A DNA stretch of 64,000 nt from Lobosporangium transversale (GCF_002105155.1 NW_019028982.1:518501-582500), one strand, 5' to 3'; counted from the first letter of the stretch, positions 31,924 through 43,611 are shown. Made by a program: numbers and translations. The notes: generated from the letters alone by a model not told the origin.

Positions 31924-34299
31924 ATGAACAATCTAGTCCTTTCACTGTTCGAGTCACCTGAGTTGACAAAACTTGTGGCTCAATACTTGACAGTCCATGA
32001 TATCGCACACTGTATCTTGACATGCAAGACCCTCTCAAGACTTTTTGAGCCCTATTTATGGCGCCAATTACTCCTAAGGAATCATAGCCACTACAATATC
32101 CTTCCTCGCAATCCTATCAGCAACATCAATAATGGCAATCGTAATGATAATGCTAGCCGGTATCACCTTAATTATCAGTTCCTATACCAGAACAATCCAC
32201 TCTTACTCTGCCCGCCGTCAGGATTCTCCAGGAACCGGCACCATCTCCATTATTTCATCGACTTGGCTGAAGGAGAAGCCCCCATTGAAAAATATCTCGA
32301 GATCATGGTCGATGGCTTACCTTTACTTCCTGCACTGTCGGACTCTGCAGAGGCTTCTACACCGACACACGAAGCTACCGTCGCGACATTGACAGAATCT
32401 CTTTCCACGACACTTTCTTCCACAAGTAGCAACAGTATGATAAATCTCCGGGAACTCAAACTCTCACACTTGACTCGGTCCAGGATCGATCCTTTATCCA
32501 TTTCGGCTCCAGTGAATCATCTACTGCTCCTTCGGATATTACATTCCAACTCAAATCTGACACACTTGGACCTTCCTGTTACAGTTCTAACTCAGGATCC
32601 ATTGCTGGTTCAATGTTTTCTGGACGTCATATCGACCAATCTTCAGCACTTACAGCGATTAATATTAAATGGCACTTCCGCTCACTCTACCAGTAGCAAT
32701 AATACTGCTGGGGATATCATATCTGCAGAGACATCAGTCCAGTTTCTAGGCACATGTTTACAACATCCTCGACTACGGGATCTCCAGTGCAACTTTACGA
32801 TGGATGATAGCAAAGAGACAACATCTTGGGGCGGAAGAACACCTACACCAATGTCGTGGTCGCATGTAGAGAGTGGACAAGACCAAGGAGGACAACAGCA
32901 TAGTGGAGGGAGAGGACGAGAGGAGGAAGAGCTAGAAGAACTATGCTCTGAATATTCATATGAATCCTTCAATAGGATACCCAACTACGAGACTCAACTA
33001 TTAGGACTTTTGAAGACCCTGTCTGTTGCGGATCGGGCTAAAGAAGAGGCAGGACTTCCAACAGCTTGTCCACTCTTGGCACTTAAATTACCAGCCACTC
33101 GGTTCGGCTATCCGGATTCGTTCTTAGATCGATTCTTACTATCACTCGAAAACCTAGAGCGACTAAACATCACAGATATCTTGGAGGGGCATGAAGATGA
33201 ATTGGAGCCATTGGTGGAAGAGTGTTGTCCTAAATTAAGGCATATCGATTGTAGTTTTGATTACACTCAATATAGTGGGAAACCCATCATATCGGTGATT
33301 CATGGATGTGCAACTCATGCAGGACTTATCTCATTTAGGGGCTTTGGGTATGATGATCAAGAGGATGAGGAACAGGAAAAATACTACAAACCATCGACAA
33401 CGTCATCATCATCCAGAAAAACAATAATACCAACTGTGGTCCAAATTCTTGTACATAAACACTCAAAAACACTTGAAGTGATTGAGCTTCCGAATTGTGG
33501 AGCCATCCGGAGTAAAGATTTACAATTAATCCTAACGACCTGTCCCCGGCTTCGACGGTTGTGGGTTTGGCCAGAAAATAATAATGGGCAGATCGCATTG
33601 GAATTTGTAGATGTGGTCAAAGATGAATGGGTCTGTTTGGGTTTGGAGGAACTACAGTTGACATTGACTCGACAATCGGACGACCATAGCCAACTTACTG
33701 GTTCAGCTGATCATTCGATAAAGGGGAAAGAGACAATGCCATATTATCTTCGACAGCCGGTCACGAGGCGACGAGGAGAAAGCTACTCATCCTTCTCTTC
33801 TGACAGACAGATGGCCCAAATGGCCAAGGAAGTCTATGCTCAAATCGGTCGACTGATCAACTTGCGTAGCTTAGTCCTTGGATGTGATAAGGATGAGCCA
33901 TCAGACCTAGAGTATTTTGCCAAAGATTTGACATTGAATCGAGGATATCTATCTGAGCTCTCGAAGCTGAAAGAGTTGAGACATTTTGGAATGACGACCA
34001 ATTTTTGGTTGAAGATGCGACAGGCAGAGACCAAATTCATGCTCAAACAATGGCCCAAGTTGGAGAGGATTACATTCGGAGAAGACAATTATCATTTCCT
34101 TAATCATGGTGGAGGTAGGAATGGGAGCCGGCATTTTCGATCTGCTTATGGTCATGGTTATGATTATAGCTGTAGCGCTTTGCTCTCTCAATTAGCCGAT
34201 CTGGATATCGCGGACGAGGACCATTGGCAGTTGATGCAGGAGAAGCGACCCTGGCTACGATTTGTACAGGCCTCGCTATATAAGAAACAGAGGAGCTAG
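31924..34299 (+). CDS. F-box/LRR-like protein, 791 aa
   Basis: Single exon from ATG 31924 (an in-frame TTG lies 36 bp upstream) to TAG 34299. The F-box is at residues 8-50 (LFESPELTKLVAQYLTVHD, then CKTLSRLFEPYLWRQLLL). LRR-like segments follow (LRELKLSHL, LTHLDLPVTVL, LRDLQCNF, LERLNITDIL, LRHIDCSFDY, LRRLWVWPE, LRSLVLGC, LKELRHFGM). Inserts are Ser/Thr-rich (about residues 150-180) and Glu/Gly/Gln-rich (about 320-345). The last part (RPWLRFVQASLYKK) is typical of these fungal F-box proteins. It is probably an SCF substrate receptor. Transcription converges with the PP2C gene on the other strand, 359 bp away. Confidence 0.8.
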   Translation: MNNLVLSLFESPELTKLVAQYLTVHDIAHCILTCKTLSRLFEPYLWRQLLLRNHSHYNILPRNPISNINNGNRNDNASRYHLNYQFLYQNNPLLLCPPSGFSRNRHHLHYFIDLAEGEAPIEKYLEIMVDGLPLLPALSDSAEASTPTHEATVATLTESLSTTLSSTSSNSMINLRELKLSHLTRSRIDPLSISAPVNHLLLLRILHSNSNLTHLDLPVTVLTQDPLLVQCFLDVISTNLQHLQRLILNGTSAHSTSSNNTAGDIISAETSVQFLGTCLQHPRLRDLQCNFTMDDSKETTSWGGRTPTPMSWSHVESGQDQGGQQHSGGRGREEEELEELCSEYSYESFNRIPNYETQLLGLLKTLSVADRAKEEAGLPTACPLLALKLPATRFGYPDSFLDRFLLSLENLERLNITDILEGHEDELEPLVEECCPKLRHIDCSFDYTQYSGKPIISVIHGCATHAGLISFRGFGYDDQEDEEQEKYYKPSTTSSSSRKTIIPTVVQILVHKHSKTLEVIELPNCGAIRSKDLQLILTTCPRLRRLWVWPENNNGQIALEFVDVVKDEWVCLGLEELQLTLTRQSDDHSQLTGSADHSIKGKETMPYYLRQPVTRRRGESYSSFSSDRQMAQMAKEVYAQIGRLINLRSLVLGCDKDEPSDLEYFAKDLTLNRGYLSELSKLKELRHFGMTTNFWLKMRQAETKFMLKQWPKLERITFGEDNYHFLNHGGGRNGSRHFRSAYGHGYDYSCSALLSQLADLDIADEDHWQLMQEKRPWLRFVQASLYKKQRS

Positions 34300-34658
34300 A
34301 CAAAGGGCAGAACTATATTCATAAGATTACCGAACAACTCGACAGAAAACTGGACTACCAAATCAAATAGCCTTGAGCAAGGCAATTTAGTCCAGTTATT
34401 ATCGAAACTTTGAGGCTGTAGCTGCCACTATCTGGATTGCACCCTCTTCTGAAGAAAGGGGATCTGAAGTGCATGAAGAATAGAGAAACGTATATATATT
34501 ACATGTACCATATAATAATATAATATATTATATATATTTTTTTTTTCTATAAATAAAAAAAAAAAAAAAAAAAAAAAAAGTAATTTAAAGTGATTGATTC
34601 CAAACTATTCTATGCTGATATTTTGATCAGCTCATAAGGAAGAATGATGGTGGGAAGA
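34300..34658. other. Convergent 3' spacer with AT repeats
   Basis: Both 3' ends face each other across an AT-only stretch (34490-34580) with TATA-type repeats and an A-tract of 24 bases (34556-34579). No gene. Confidence 0.5.
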
Positions 34659-36483
34659 TCATCGGCCAAACCGTCCGAAAAACCACTTCCTTTTGGGCTT
34701 GTTGACACCAGGTGCTACAGTTGACTTTACATTCTCTCGTTGGACCCGTGCTTGCTCAGTGGCGCGTTGGATGATATTTTCGTACCATTCCTCTAAGGTT
34801 CGTCCGTTCAAGAACGCAACGATGATCATGGTCATGTTATCTGTGCCTGTGTAATTAAGAGGAGTGACCTCTTTGGGTAGACATTGATCCATCAGTCTTT
34901 CGCAGATTGTCTCTAGTGGGACTTTCTCAACAACTCTATTACGAACAAAGTCCACCACTCTTTGTGCACCTATGCAGTCCCATATGCCTTTACTCACACA
35001 CGCAATTTTAATAAATATAAAAATAAAAGAAGACAAAAATTGATTATTCATAAATCTTGATAAGGTCCTGTCCTTTTCTTTTTCTTCCCGTTTTTCGCTT
35101 TTACCATCGCAAGCAAGGACCATGAATTCATCCTTCTCGGTTAGTTCGCGCTCCATGACATCGGGTATTGCTGACAAGGTAAACATAATGAGTCAGAGAA
35201 AAAAAAAAAAGAAAAATGGCTAAAACATTAGGTATTTTTTATCTAGAAATACAGATGCCTTCCCTTTTTTTTTTTTTTTTTTTTATACGGATTTATTTTA
35301 TCCTTCAATACCGATGACAATTTGCTGATCAGGGTCGAGCATCTCATTTGACTTGTAATCGAAATCTCCGAAGGCTCGAGAAAGGGCCAAGGAGCCATTG
35401 ACCCTACCGGAAGAGACATAGCCTCCAGCATTGTTGATCCTAATAGACTCATCTGATAAAAAAGAAAACGATATAGGTGGGCATGGGGCGGGGATAGGAG
35501 GAAAAAGAAAAAAAAAAAAAAACATTATCTACCTATGTTATCAGGCTTGTGTTCGTGTGACAAGGAAATGAATTTTCCATCACAGCTTAGGATTGCACGA
35601 GAATCGCCTAGGTTTCCCTAAGTGTCAGTTAATATACAAGTAAAAAAATTATGTCAAGGAATGGTACTTTTAAATATAATGGAAAGTCACCCTTTGGGCA
35701 TTTCAATGTGAAAGTTGATATATACTTGACAGTATTACTTACAACATAAAGAATGTTTTCATTGTTGATCATGGCAGTAATAGCTGTGCATCCCGAAGGT
35801 TTGCTACGTGCTTCTGGATCTTTTTTTTTTTTTTTTTTTTTTGTGATTTTTGGTTAATAGATAAAACTACATTTGTCTTGTTTAAAATAAATGTACAAAA
35901 ATAGCATTCGAATTCTCATCCATACTATCTCGGAGAGCTTGGTCCATGGTCAGGAATCCATCCTTGAACGCACTTTTAAGATCGCCTTTAACGAATGTAG
36001 GCTCAGAAATAATCTTTTTGTGGAGGTCCTTGCTACAGATCCTAGCAACCTCAGAACCTTTTTTTTTTTGATTATTTTTTTTATAAGGCGAATTTTCATT
36101 AGCCACTCATCAATAATAGAAAAAAAAAAGAAATTGAAGATTCTTTACTCTTTTCTTTTATAAAATTTACCTCCATGACCGTCATAAACTGCAAAAAATG
36201 CTATCCCCTCAGTGCTTTCGACAGCCAGCAGTGTTGTATGTGCATCATCCATTGCTATAGAGTTGGTTTTTTTTATTTTTATTTTTTTTATTTCGTTAGT
36301 GTACAATTAGAACACTAGCCCCACCATCCACCGGTCTATCAGGCTCGATCTTCCAAATAAACGCAATGTCCCTCCCTTACTAGTACGCCATCCCTGCATA
36401 GCAGATGCACCATATGCAAAGCGCTCGTTTTTCCCACAGGTTGAGTGCTTCTCGGTTACAGGAGCAGAGAGGATTTGGCCCAT
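34659..36483 (-). CDS. PP2C-family serine/threonine phosphatase, 8 exons, 338 aa
   Basis: Exons on the minus strand: 36483-36381, 36254-36171, 36057-35926, 35819-35743, 35617-35533, 35452-35312, 35170-35105, 34987-34659; all phases agree and total 339 codons. PP2C motifs appear in order: [84 protein letters not shown] and [12 protein letters not shown]. The Asp residues that hold the two metal ions (in DGHGG, DGIWD and GTDN) are all present. It resembles yeast Ptc2/Ptc3, which dephosphorylate stress-MAPK and checkpoint kinases; that role is inferred. The short tail is basic ([13 protein letters not shown]), without a membrane anchor. Unusually, two acceptors (before 36057 and 35819) are directly preceded by A-runs of 11 and 22. 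Confidence 0.92.
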
Positions 36484-36666
36484 TGTTGAAATGAACTGGA
36501 AACGAATGAAAAGAAATGGAGAACAATAAGGTTCAAGGGCGAAGGGCGAAAGGCGAAGGGCGAAGGGCGGGGGGGCTAAAACTGCTGATTTTGGTGGTGC
36601 ATCGCCACCAAAACCCATGACGCACAGAAATTTAAATCATGTGACTTATATGTCTGTATTATCCAG

Positions 36667-36703
36667 CCAATCAGCGTTGCTTGCGATGATGCACATATAA
36701 ATA
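36667..36703 (+). promoter_or_regulatory. CCAAT and TATA boxes of the fourth F-box gene
   Basis: CCAAT at 36667-36671 and TATAAATA at 36696-36703 lie 87 and 58 bp before the ATG at 36754. The 270-bp region back to the PP2C start is shared with that divergent gene. Confidence 0.5.
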
Positions 36704-36753
36704 GATGAAGAATCTTGCAAATCAATCATTTTAGTCTTTCAGGACTTTCAAAC

Positions 36754-38586
36754 ATGGCTCTCCATCCTTTTGACATTCCTCATATTCTAGAGAATGTTTC
36801 TCAATACCTATCGTCCCATGAGTTGGTGCAATGTGTTTTGGTTTGCAAGGATTGGTCTCAATATTTCACCTCGTTCCTTTGGCAGGAAGTAGACGCGTGG
36901 CAGATATCAACCGAGGTTCAGCTCACTGCGCTGCACCGCCATCAAGTCCATGTGCATACACTCAATGGCTTCCCCCACGTCAAAGGCATATCTGCCGAAA
37001 CATTCCATCAAAGCTGGCCCTTCCCTAATCTCCGGAAGGTGGTATATCGGCCACGCAAGGCATCCCATTTTAGGCCATCAATGACTCTGGTACTGCAGTG
37101 CTTATCTCACCTAGAGTCAGTGGAGACACTTGAGCTGGGTGAATTGTTTAAAATCAACAACAGCAGTGGCAGCAAGAAAGACACCAAAAAGAGCGTTTTC
37201 GCGGCTATTAGCGACAGCAAAAACATCCTGAAGGAAAGGGCCGAAGTGTGCAACGAATTGTTCAACCTCCTTACAAAATCACTGCCTAAACTAAAAAACT
37301 TTTCGCTACTTCGCACAGAGTTTTATCCAGAATTCATACCGCGCATCTTGGAAGCTTGTTGGGACTGTCCAAATGTTTCCTTTGAGTTTATTCGGACACG
37401 GTTGGATATGACTCCGTTTCAAGCGGAGGCAACTATGAGGGTGATTGAGGATATGCCTCCAGCTAATATTGAAAGGCTTCATTTGAGTTGCGGCAAAATG
37501 ACAGGCTTCTTTGGCATGTTTCCGTTCCTAGAGATATTGAGAGCTTGCCCAGATTTAGAGGAATTGAAGATCACTGGAAAGACTCAGTCCTACGATTTGC
37601 GAAGCTTGAGAGAATTGTTCAAAGAAAAGCATTTCGCGCGACTTAAGCACCTACACTTGGACACCTATGATTGGGTTGACAGCCATGAGCCATTTCTGAT
37701 CGACCTGTTCAAATTCTCAGGACAATGCTCTTCTTGTAGAAGCAGTAGCAGCAACAATGATCACATCCTGAGCCGCGACAACGATGAGAACTACGATAGT
37801 TGTGGTGAAACTAAGGATTGTGAAAACTGTGGTGGCGGACTTGAATCTCTAACAGCATTGACGCGTGTAGCAAGCACGCGGGCTCTTGTGGAGTATCATT
37901 CTGCCACACTTACCAAGCTTAAGCTCGAAGACTGTTCGATCGAAGTGCTTTCGATTGTCCTCAATGGTTTGCCGAATCTTAAGGCTTTGGAGGCTTATGT
38001 GTATCTTGGGAAAGATGCGGAAGAACAAGTTGATGAACTCATTGTAGATAGTGTGGAGTCATCCCCATCATGGGCATGGTGTGGATTGAAGACTTTGACA
38101 CTACAAATAAGCTCGTCTGGTATAAAGTTCCCAAAGCATTTACCCAGCAACATTGATTCATGGACCGAATTATTAGAGGCGGAATCGCGACTCAAATTAC
38201 TCTTCTCAATTCTGGGTAAATTGGAACAAGTTGAGAAGCTCTTTCTTCGACCTGATCAAGACGAGGATAAAAGTGTTGATCTTGCCGAGATTTTTCTACT
38301 CAGACGTGGGCTCCTGCAACGACTCAAGTCACTCAAACAATTGGAAGAACTCCGTTTTGGAGATGCTTCATCTCTCGATCTGGGTGAGTGTGAAGCTAGA
38401 TGGTTCGCAGAGAACTGGCCAAGCCTGAAAGCGATCACGCAGGACTATTTTGATGAAGCGGGGATTGCATTTAAAGAGAAGATGGCCATTCTACGGCCAC
38501 GTGTAATTGTATCATCATGGTTTGACTCAAAGGCCAAAGGCAACACTAAAGTTAAAAGAGAAAGAAAGAAAGCGCCAGCAATGTGA
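36754..38586 (+). CDS. F-box/LRR-like protein, 610 aa
   Basis: Single exon, ATG 36754 to TGA 38586. The F-box is at residues 4-45 (PFDIPHILENVSQYLSSHE, then CKDWSQYFTSFLWQEV). The following region has LRR-like segments (LRKVVYRP, LKNFSLLRTEFYP, IERLHLSCGK, LEELKITGK, LKHLHLDTYDW, LTKLKLEDCSI, LKALEAYVYLG, LKTLTLQI, LEELRFGDA). A polar loop rich in Ser, Cys and Asn (about residues 325-370) interrupts them. It ends in a strongly basic tail (RERKKAP), which could be a nuclear signal. Substrate adaptor of an SCF ligase is the expected role. A decayed F-box/LRR-like sequence lies 0.9 kb downstream, suggesting local duplication. Confidence 0.8.
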   Translation: MALHPFDIPHILENVSQYLSSHELVQCVLVCKDWSQYFTSFLWQEVDAWQISTEVQLTALHRHQVHVHTLNGFPHVKGISAETFHQSWPFPNLRKVVYRPRKASHFRPSMTLVLQCLSHLESVETLELGELFKINNSSGSKKDTKKSVFAAISDSKNILKERAEVCNELFNLLTKSLPKLKNFSLLRTEFYPEFIPRILEACWDCPNVSFEFIRTRLDMTPFQAEATMRVIEDMPPANIERLHLSCGKMTGFFGMFPFLEILRACPDLEELKITGKTQSYDLRSLRELFKEKHFARLKHLHLDTYDWVDSHEPFLIDLFKFSGQCSSCRSSSSNNDHILSRDNDENYDSCGETKDCENCGGGLESLTALTRVASTRALVEYHSATLTKLKLEDCSIEVLSIVLNGLPNLKALEAYVYLGKDAEEQVDELIVDSVESSPSWAWCGLKTLTLQISSSGIKFPKHLPSNIDSWTELLEAESRLKLLFSILGKLEQVEKLFLRPDQDEDKSVDLAEIFLLRRGLLQRLKSLKQLEELRFGDASSLDLGECEARWFAENWPSLKAITQDYFDEAGIAFKEKMAILRPRVIVSSWFDSKAKGNTKVKRERKKAPAM

Positions 38587-39507
38587 ACTGGCTACTACTT
38601 TGCTTCAGATGTCTTGGATGCTTTACTCGAATATTATAGTGATTGAAACACCAAAGGCACATGGAAAATAAATGTTGAATTTGGCATGACTTTTGATCGG
38701 CGTTTGATATTGCTGTAAAGGCCTGTGCAAGCTCTACTGTGCTCTCGAATTAGTGAATGATCCTCAATCTCCTCCACAGTTATCTAGTCTTAATTGATCT
38801 TCTTCTTCTGTCGGGAACTCGGTGGTGGACTTTTTACGTTTTGAATCAATCAGCCCTATCACAAACTTTGTTGGATTGCAAGCCCGCTGTTGGCCTGGTG
38901 ATGCAAAATCGAATAATATCCCGGCTGCTCAGGCTACTCTAAAAAAATACGTCTTTCATCAATGCCTTGGCCTCCGTATTGTCTTTTGCTGTTATGATGG
39001 ATGAGCATAGTGTTTTTGAAAAATGTGCTCAGTCAGTGGAACTTTAAAAACAATTAGTGCAAAGCTCAAATGACTTGTGATGCTTCATCGGATTTGTAGA
39101 GGAAAGTGTTATCTACTGTACACAGTAATCAATCAATTCTACGGAAATACTTTTGACCAAGATGGTCTTGTTGCAAAGCATCTCAATTTTATCAGCTTAC
39201 TGTATTAGATGAGATGGCTGCTGCAGAGGTAAATGCTATCTTGAGCTCCAATCATCAGTAACGTTCCTATTGAGTACTCGACTCTTTTTGGAACATCACT
39301 TCGTAACGTTCACTACTTTTAATGCCGGCAGGCGTTCAACCAAGTGCCTTTTAATCCTCTTTAATAGGACCCTGAATCTCAGAGCAAGTTCCTCCTGGCA
39401 CCTTCTCAAGTCCTAAAAGCATAAAATACAATGTTGGTTTCAGTATTGACTTTATTCATGATAACGAAGGCATTGGTCAACGTCAGTCAACAGATAGTTA
39501 CTAATGA
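38587..39507. other. Spacer with one coding-like fragment (38798-39004)
   Basis: A plus-strand frame open between TGA codons at 38795 and 39002 reads plausibly as protein (ITNFVGLQARCWPGDAKSNN and LKKYVFHQCLGLRIV). It has no start and no recognised family, and may be another gene relic. Confidence 0.3.
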
Positions 39508-39903
39508 AAGAATAAATGGCCATCACAGGAAATCAATTCACTATGGATACTTTGCAAGCTACACTTGCCATCTGATCGAGAGCTGTTTTACTTACTTTTC
39601 CAAATGATACTTTATCGATACAAGAGGTTGGTGTCGACGTTGGAGTATGAGCATTTGGAACGGTCTCCAGGGTTCAAATGATTGAAGGAATTAAGTTTTA
39701 CCGATATTTTTTCTCCTCGTAATTGGAGATCGAATCATCGAAGCAAACCGGTTGTACTTGAATAAGATCAACTTGAGAAATATTTACTGATGGTGCTGTG
39801 GATTGCAATGAGCTTAAAGAGCTTAAAGAGGGGATGGAAGCTCTATGACTATGGTTTAGGGGAACGACTTTCTTGTAAAAAAAAAAAAAGTAGAGTTAAG
39901 TAA
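39508..39903 (+). pseudogene. F-box/LRR-like gene remnant with two in-frame stops
   Basis: One frame reads LPSDRELFYLLFQMILYRYK, then LVSTLEYEHLERSPGFK, a TGA (39679-39681), LKELSFTDIFSPRN, a TAA (39763-39765), and a short tail to TAA 39901. Leucine spacing (LKELSF) and phrasing resemble the C-terminal LRR parts of the neighbouring F-box genes. The N-terminal F-box was not found. It is most simply a decayed duplicate of the gene at 36754; sequence comparison would be needed to prove this. Confidence 0.4.
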
Positions 39904-40722
39904 GCCAGGGATCTCAGGGGCAATCAAATATTATTGTTTCCAGAATAACGGATTGTCATTGGGCAGAGCACGGTGTGCGTACAACAGCCCTTCACATTGT
40001 GGATGGCACCCCTTTTTTCTCTGGCATGGCACACAGACACAGGCACAGACAATTTCTTGTATTGACAAATGAGCAAAATGATGACGAGCAGATAAAAGAC
40101 CGAGTGTTGTTCGTCATGCTTGTCATGCTGTGCTCATCAGTGCTCTTGTTTGTACTCACTCTTCCTCCCATCCTTTTCTTTAACCCTTTTCTAGTTTCTA
40201 GCCCCTACATTCGTTGCATGTAGACACATGCTTGCGCACACATGCAACAGCTCATGTCCATTTGCCAGGAGTTGACATTGCACTTCCGCTGAAAAAGCAA
40301 AAAAGGGGACAGTGGTTATTGTTTTTTGTCAACATGTCAATATGCACTTATCAGCTGAGACAACGTTGAAACGAGAGTGTGCATTGTCCAATTGTGTATG
40401 TAGAGGATGCATAAAAAAAAAAAAAAAATTTACCCTGCTCTATATACCCTCTTTGTCCTTCACTCTCTTTACCCTTTTTACCTTCTCTCTTTCTTTTTTT
40501 GCACCTTGCTCGACCTTTCCTCTCCAATAACCTCAGTTGTGCCTGTTGTTTTCTTCCATGGTGTCGTTTTGCTTTTGAGATTATACCCAATACAACACTC
40601 AATTGAAAAAATTGCCAATATAATAATAATAATAAGAATAGTAATATCAATAATAACAATATTAAGCAGCAACTACACCATCTACCGTATTAACTTTTGT
40701 CGTACATTTCGACATACTTTCA
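39904..40722. other. Promoter region of the BTB gene
   Basis: It contains a 14-base A-tract (40412-40427), a T/C-rich region (40430-40520) and an AT trinucleotide stretch (40620-40640) leading to the ATG at 40723. No gene was supported. Confidence 0.45.
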
Positions 40723-43354
40723 ATGCCAGTCTACTCAAACCCTGACGGACTTGTGGCTGACTTTTTACGTCTCGTCAACTCACCTCTTGGTGCAGATGTG
40801 CGTTTTATTGTCGGTAAGTTTATAAAGGCGACAGAAGAAAGAAAAGACTTCCTTATTCTCAACAAAATATGGCGCCTGTCCCCCATCCTCTTCCTCCTCT
40901 TCCTCCACCTTCCTCCTCCTCCTCCTTTTCTTCTTATTCTTCTATCTTGTCCACTCAAACGCACACGCCTTCTCTTCCTTCTTCCTTCGCCTTCCCGTCT
41001 ACTGTTTTATTTCCTATTCTAATGGACTTGACTCTGTCTTCGCTTATGCAATGTTCTTTACTGCTCAAAAAAAAAAAAAAAAAAAAAAAAAATAGGGGAG
41101 GAAAAGGTGGTCATGCATGCCCACTCTTTGATCTTGCAGGCCAGAAGTAGTTACTTTGCACGCGCATTGAACAGTGACTGGAAGGAATCCAATCAAGGCG
41201 TGATCTACAAACCCAACATCCGCCCCGCCGTCTTTGAACGTGTTTTGCAATACATCTATGGTGCAAAAATCATAATCGATGATGGGAACGATGAGATGAT
41301 CATGGAGCTCATCAAGGCTGCTGATGAACTCTCTCTCGAAGATTTACTACATGGATGCGAAGAGCATGCGTCGTCTACTATCTGTCGGACCAACGTACTG
41401 GATATGGTCCATCTAGCCTCTCAACATAACTTGAAACAGCTCAAGCCAGAATGTCTGGACTTTATTGCCATGAACATTGACTATTTGAAGAGAGGAAAGC
41501 CTATTCTGACCTTGGATGCTGATGTGCTGAAAGATATTTTGTCAATGGATCAACTGGATTTAGACGAACTGGAGATCTGGAAGATTGCAGTTCGCTGGGC
41601 TTATTATCAACAAGGTTTACCAGACTGGGATCAATGTCCGCTCCTAGAGTTCCCCAAGGGCTCAGGATGTGTGATTGTTCAACCTATAGCCGACGATGGC
41701 TCCGTAGAGTACCAGGATGGCCTTGATGGGACTGGAGAAGAGGGCTATATTGACGATGAGGACGAGGATGACCTTGGGGATGCAAGGATCCCCATTCGTG
41801 GAACCAACATCCGAATTGAACAACAAACACAGAAACAAAACCATTCAGATCAAGATGAAGATGGGTTAACGCACCCTACAACATCTGTCTTTCAACTTGC
41901 CACGTCTCATAAAGTGGTCCAGATGCCAGTCTCGGTCCATGAGGGCCTTCGGCAACAGATTGCGCCAGTGTTACCCGCTATTCGGTTCATGAGAATTCAG
42001 AGCGTGGATTTCTTGAGGTTGATCGAAGGGACGGGCCTGGTTCCGGCACAGCTGTGCGCAAAGGTTTACAGGTACCATGCTGTACCATCGATGGCAGACC
42101 CTTATCAGACTTCATTGAGAAGAAGGATGGCATTTTCAACCATTCTAAGTAAAGAGAACAAGGAGGTGGTTATAGAATGGCTTCAAGCGGCCTTGCAAGG
42201 AACCCTAGCATCCACAGGACCCATAGCAGTTACAACAACGGCATCATCAACGTTAGTTTCAGCAGTGGGTACAGGTGCAGTTGCAGCTGTGACAGGGCCG
42301 ACGACAGCCAGTTCGTCAAGGAGGATTAGCACAGGAATGTACAATATTAGTCCATCATCACCAATATATTTCAACACTCTGTCCTCATCTCCATCGGCTG
42401 TCTACTATTCCACGACAACCCCTCCACTGGCGCCTTTGTCCTCCTTAATAAACGCTCGCTCGCCGCCATCCCCATTGCTCACTCGAGGATTTACATCCTC
42501 TTCCCCATCTTCATCCTCATCAGTGATGACTGGATCATCCTCAGCTCCTCTAAACCGAACGACCAGATCCGGAAGTAGCCCCTCTACATATCCTCAATCA
42601 CAACAGCATCAGCATCAAAAGCCAACATCAACATCACTCACTCCTCCACCCAAGCTCATTTTACAGTATAGGGCAACGCGCGATGGGTTTGACGCCGCCA
42701 ACTTCCATATGGCCTGTGACCAGCGAGGTCCGACCTTGACGGTGGTCCGGACTGAGAACGGGGCGATTTTTGGAGGATACAATAGCTGTTCGTGGTCTAG
42801 CCATCCGTCAGGAGTATACTCAACATCACGAAGCAATTTCTTGTTCACTCTAAAGAGCGGAGTTGCAAGCATGATGAGCTCTAATTCACCCATATCGGCA
42901 GCGACTGGACCAGGGTCAAGGCCAGGATCAATGTTAACTTCTTCTCTATCAACATCCTCGCCCTCATCAACGCTATTGGCTCCTTCAAGAGAGAATATGG
43001 TTTATTGTATCAAAGGCGATGGAATGGCAGCCGCCTATAGCAAAGCGGATTATGGACCCACATTTGGAGTAGGACATGATTTGTATCTGGCATCGGTAAG
43101 ATACGAAAATACCAGCACGAAAAAAAAAAAAAAAAAAAAAAAAAAGTTGTCCTTGTTCCTATGGCAGCACATGACTAATATTTCACGATCATTTGTGTTC
43201 CTTATAGAACTGCAATATGTCTTGCAATTCTTCTTCGACGCTGCCAGCGACATATCACGGAGCAGGAGCTTCTTCCTTGGCGTTAGCAGGATCGTCCTGC
43301 TTCCGTGTACAGGAATATGAAGTTTTCTTGGTGCAATCCTCACCCTCAGCATAA
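40723..43354 (+). CDS. BTB-BACK-TLDc domain protein, 3 exons, 745 aa
   Basis: Exons 40723-40813, 41096-43095 and 43208-43354 join in phases 1 and 0. Residues 24-130 are a BTB/POZ domain (GADVRFIVGEEKVVMHAHSL, SSYFARALNSDWKES) that typically binds cullin-3 or forms dimers. A BACK-like helical region follows (to about 230). After acidic and Ser/Thr/Pro-rich, probably disordered, segments (about 240-275 and 395-530) there is a C-terminal TLDc domain. It begins LILQYRATRDGFDAANFH, and later strands read FGGYNSCSW, DYGPTFGVGHDLYLAS and CFRVQEYEVFLV. TLDc proteins are linked to oxidative-stress resistance and V-ATPase binding. The TLDc is interrupted by about 50 Ser-rich residues after FLFTLKSG. 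Intron 1 is CT-rich and ends in a 26-A run directly before TAG; intron 2 contains a 25-A run. Confidence 0.88.
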
Positions 43355-43611
43355 TAGGAATAAGAAAGAAAAAAAAAAAAAAAAAAAAAAAAAAAGTAGT
43401 ACAGATATGTGCCATCATCATCCTGAAGAGTCATGGTATGGGGTCTCTTATCCTAAAAAGACATATCAATGCCAGATGGAATGAAATGCATGTGCTATAT
43501 ATTCTTAACATTCGAATAGCAATAATAGAATGTTTTTTTTTTTTTTTTTTTTTTTTTTTTTCTTTACTTTTTTCCTTTGTTTTCTAGTAACTGAATAAAG
43601 TAAACGAACAG

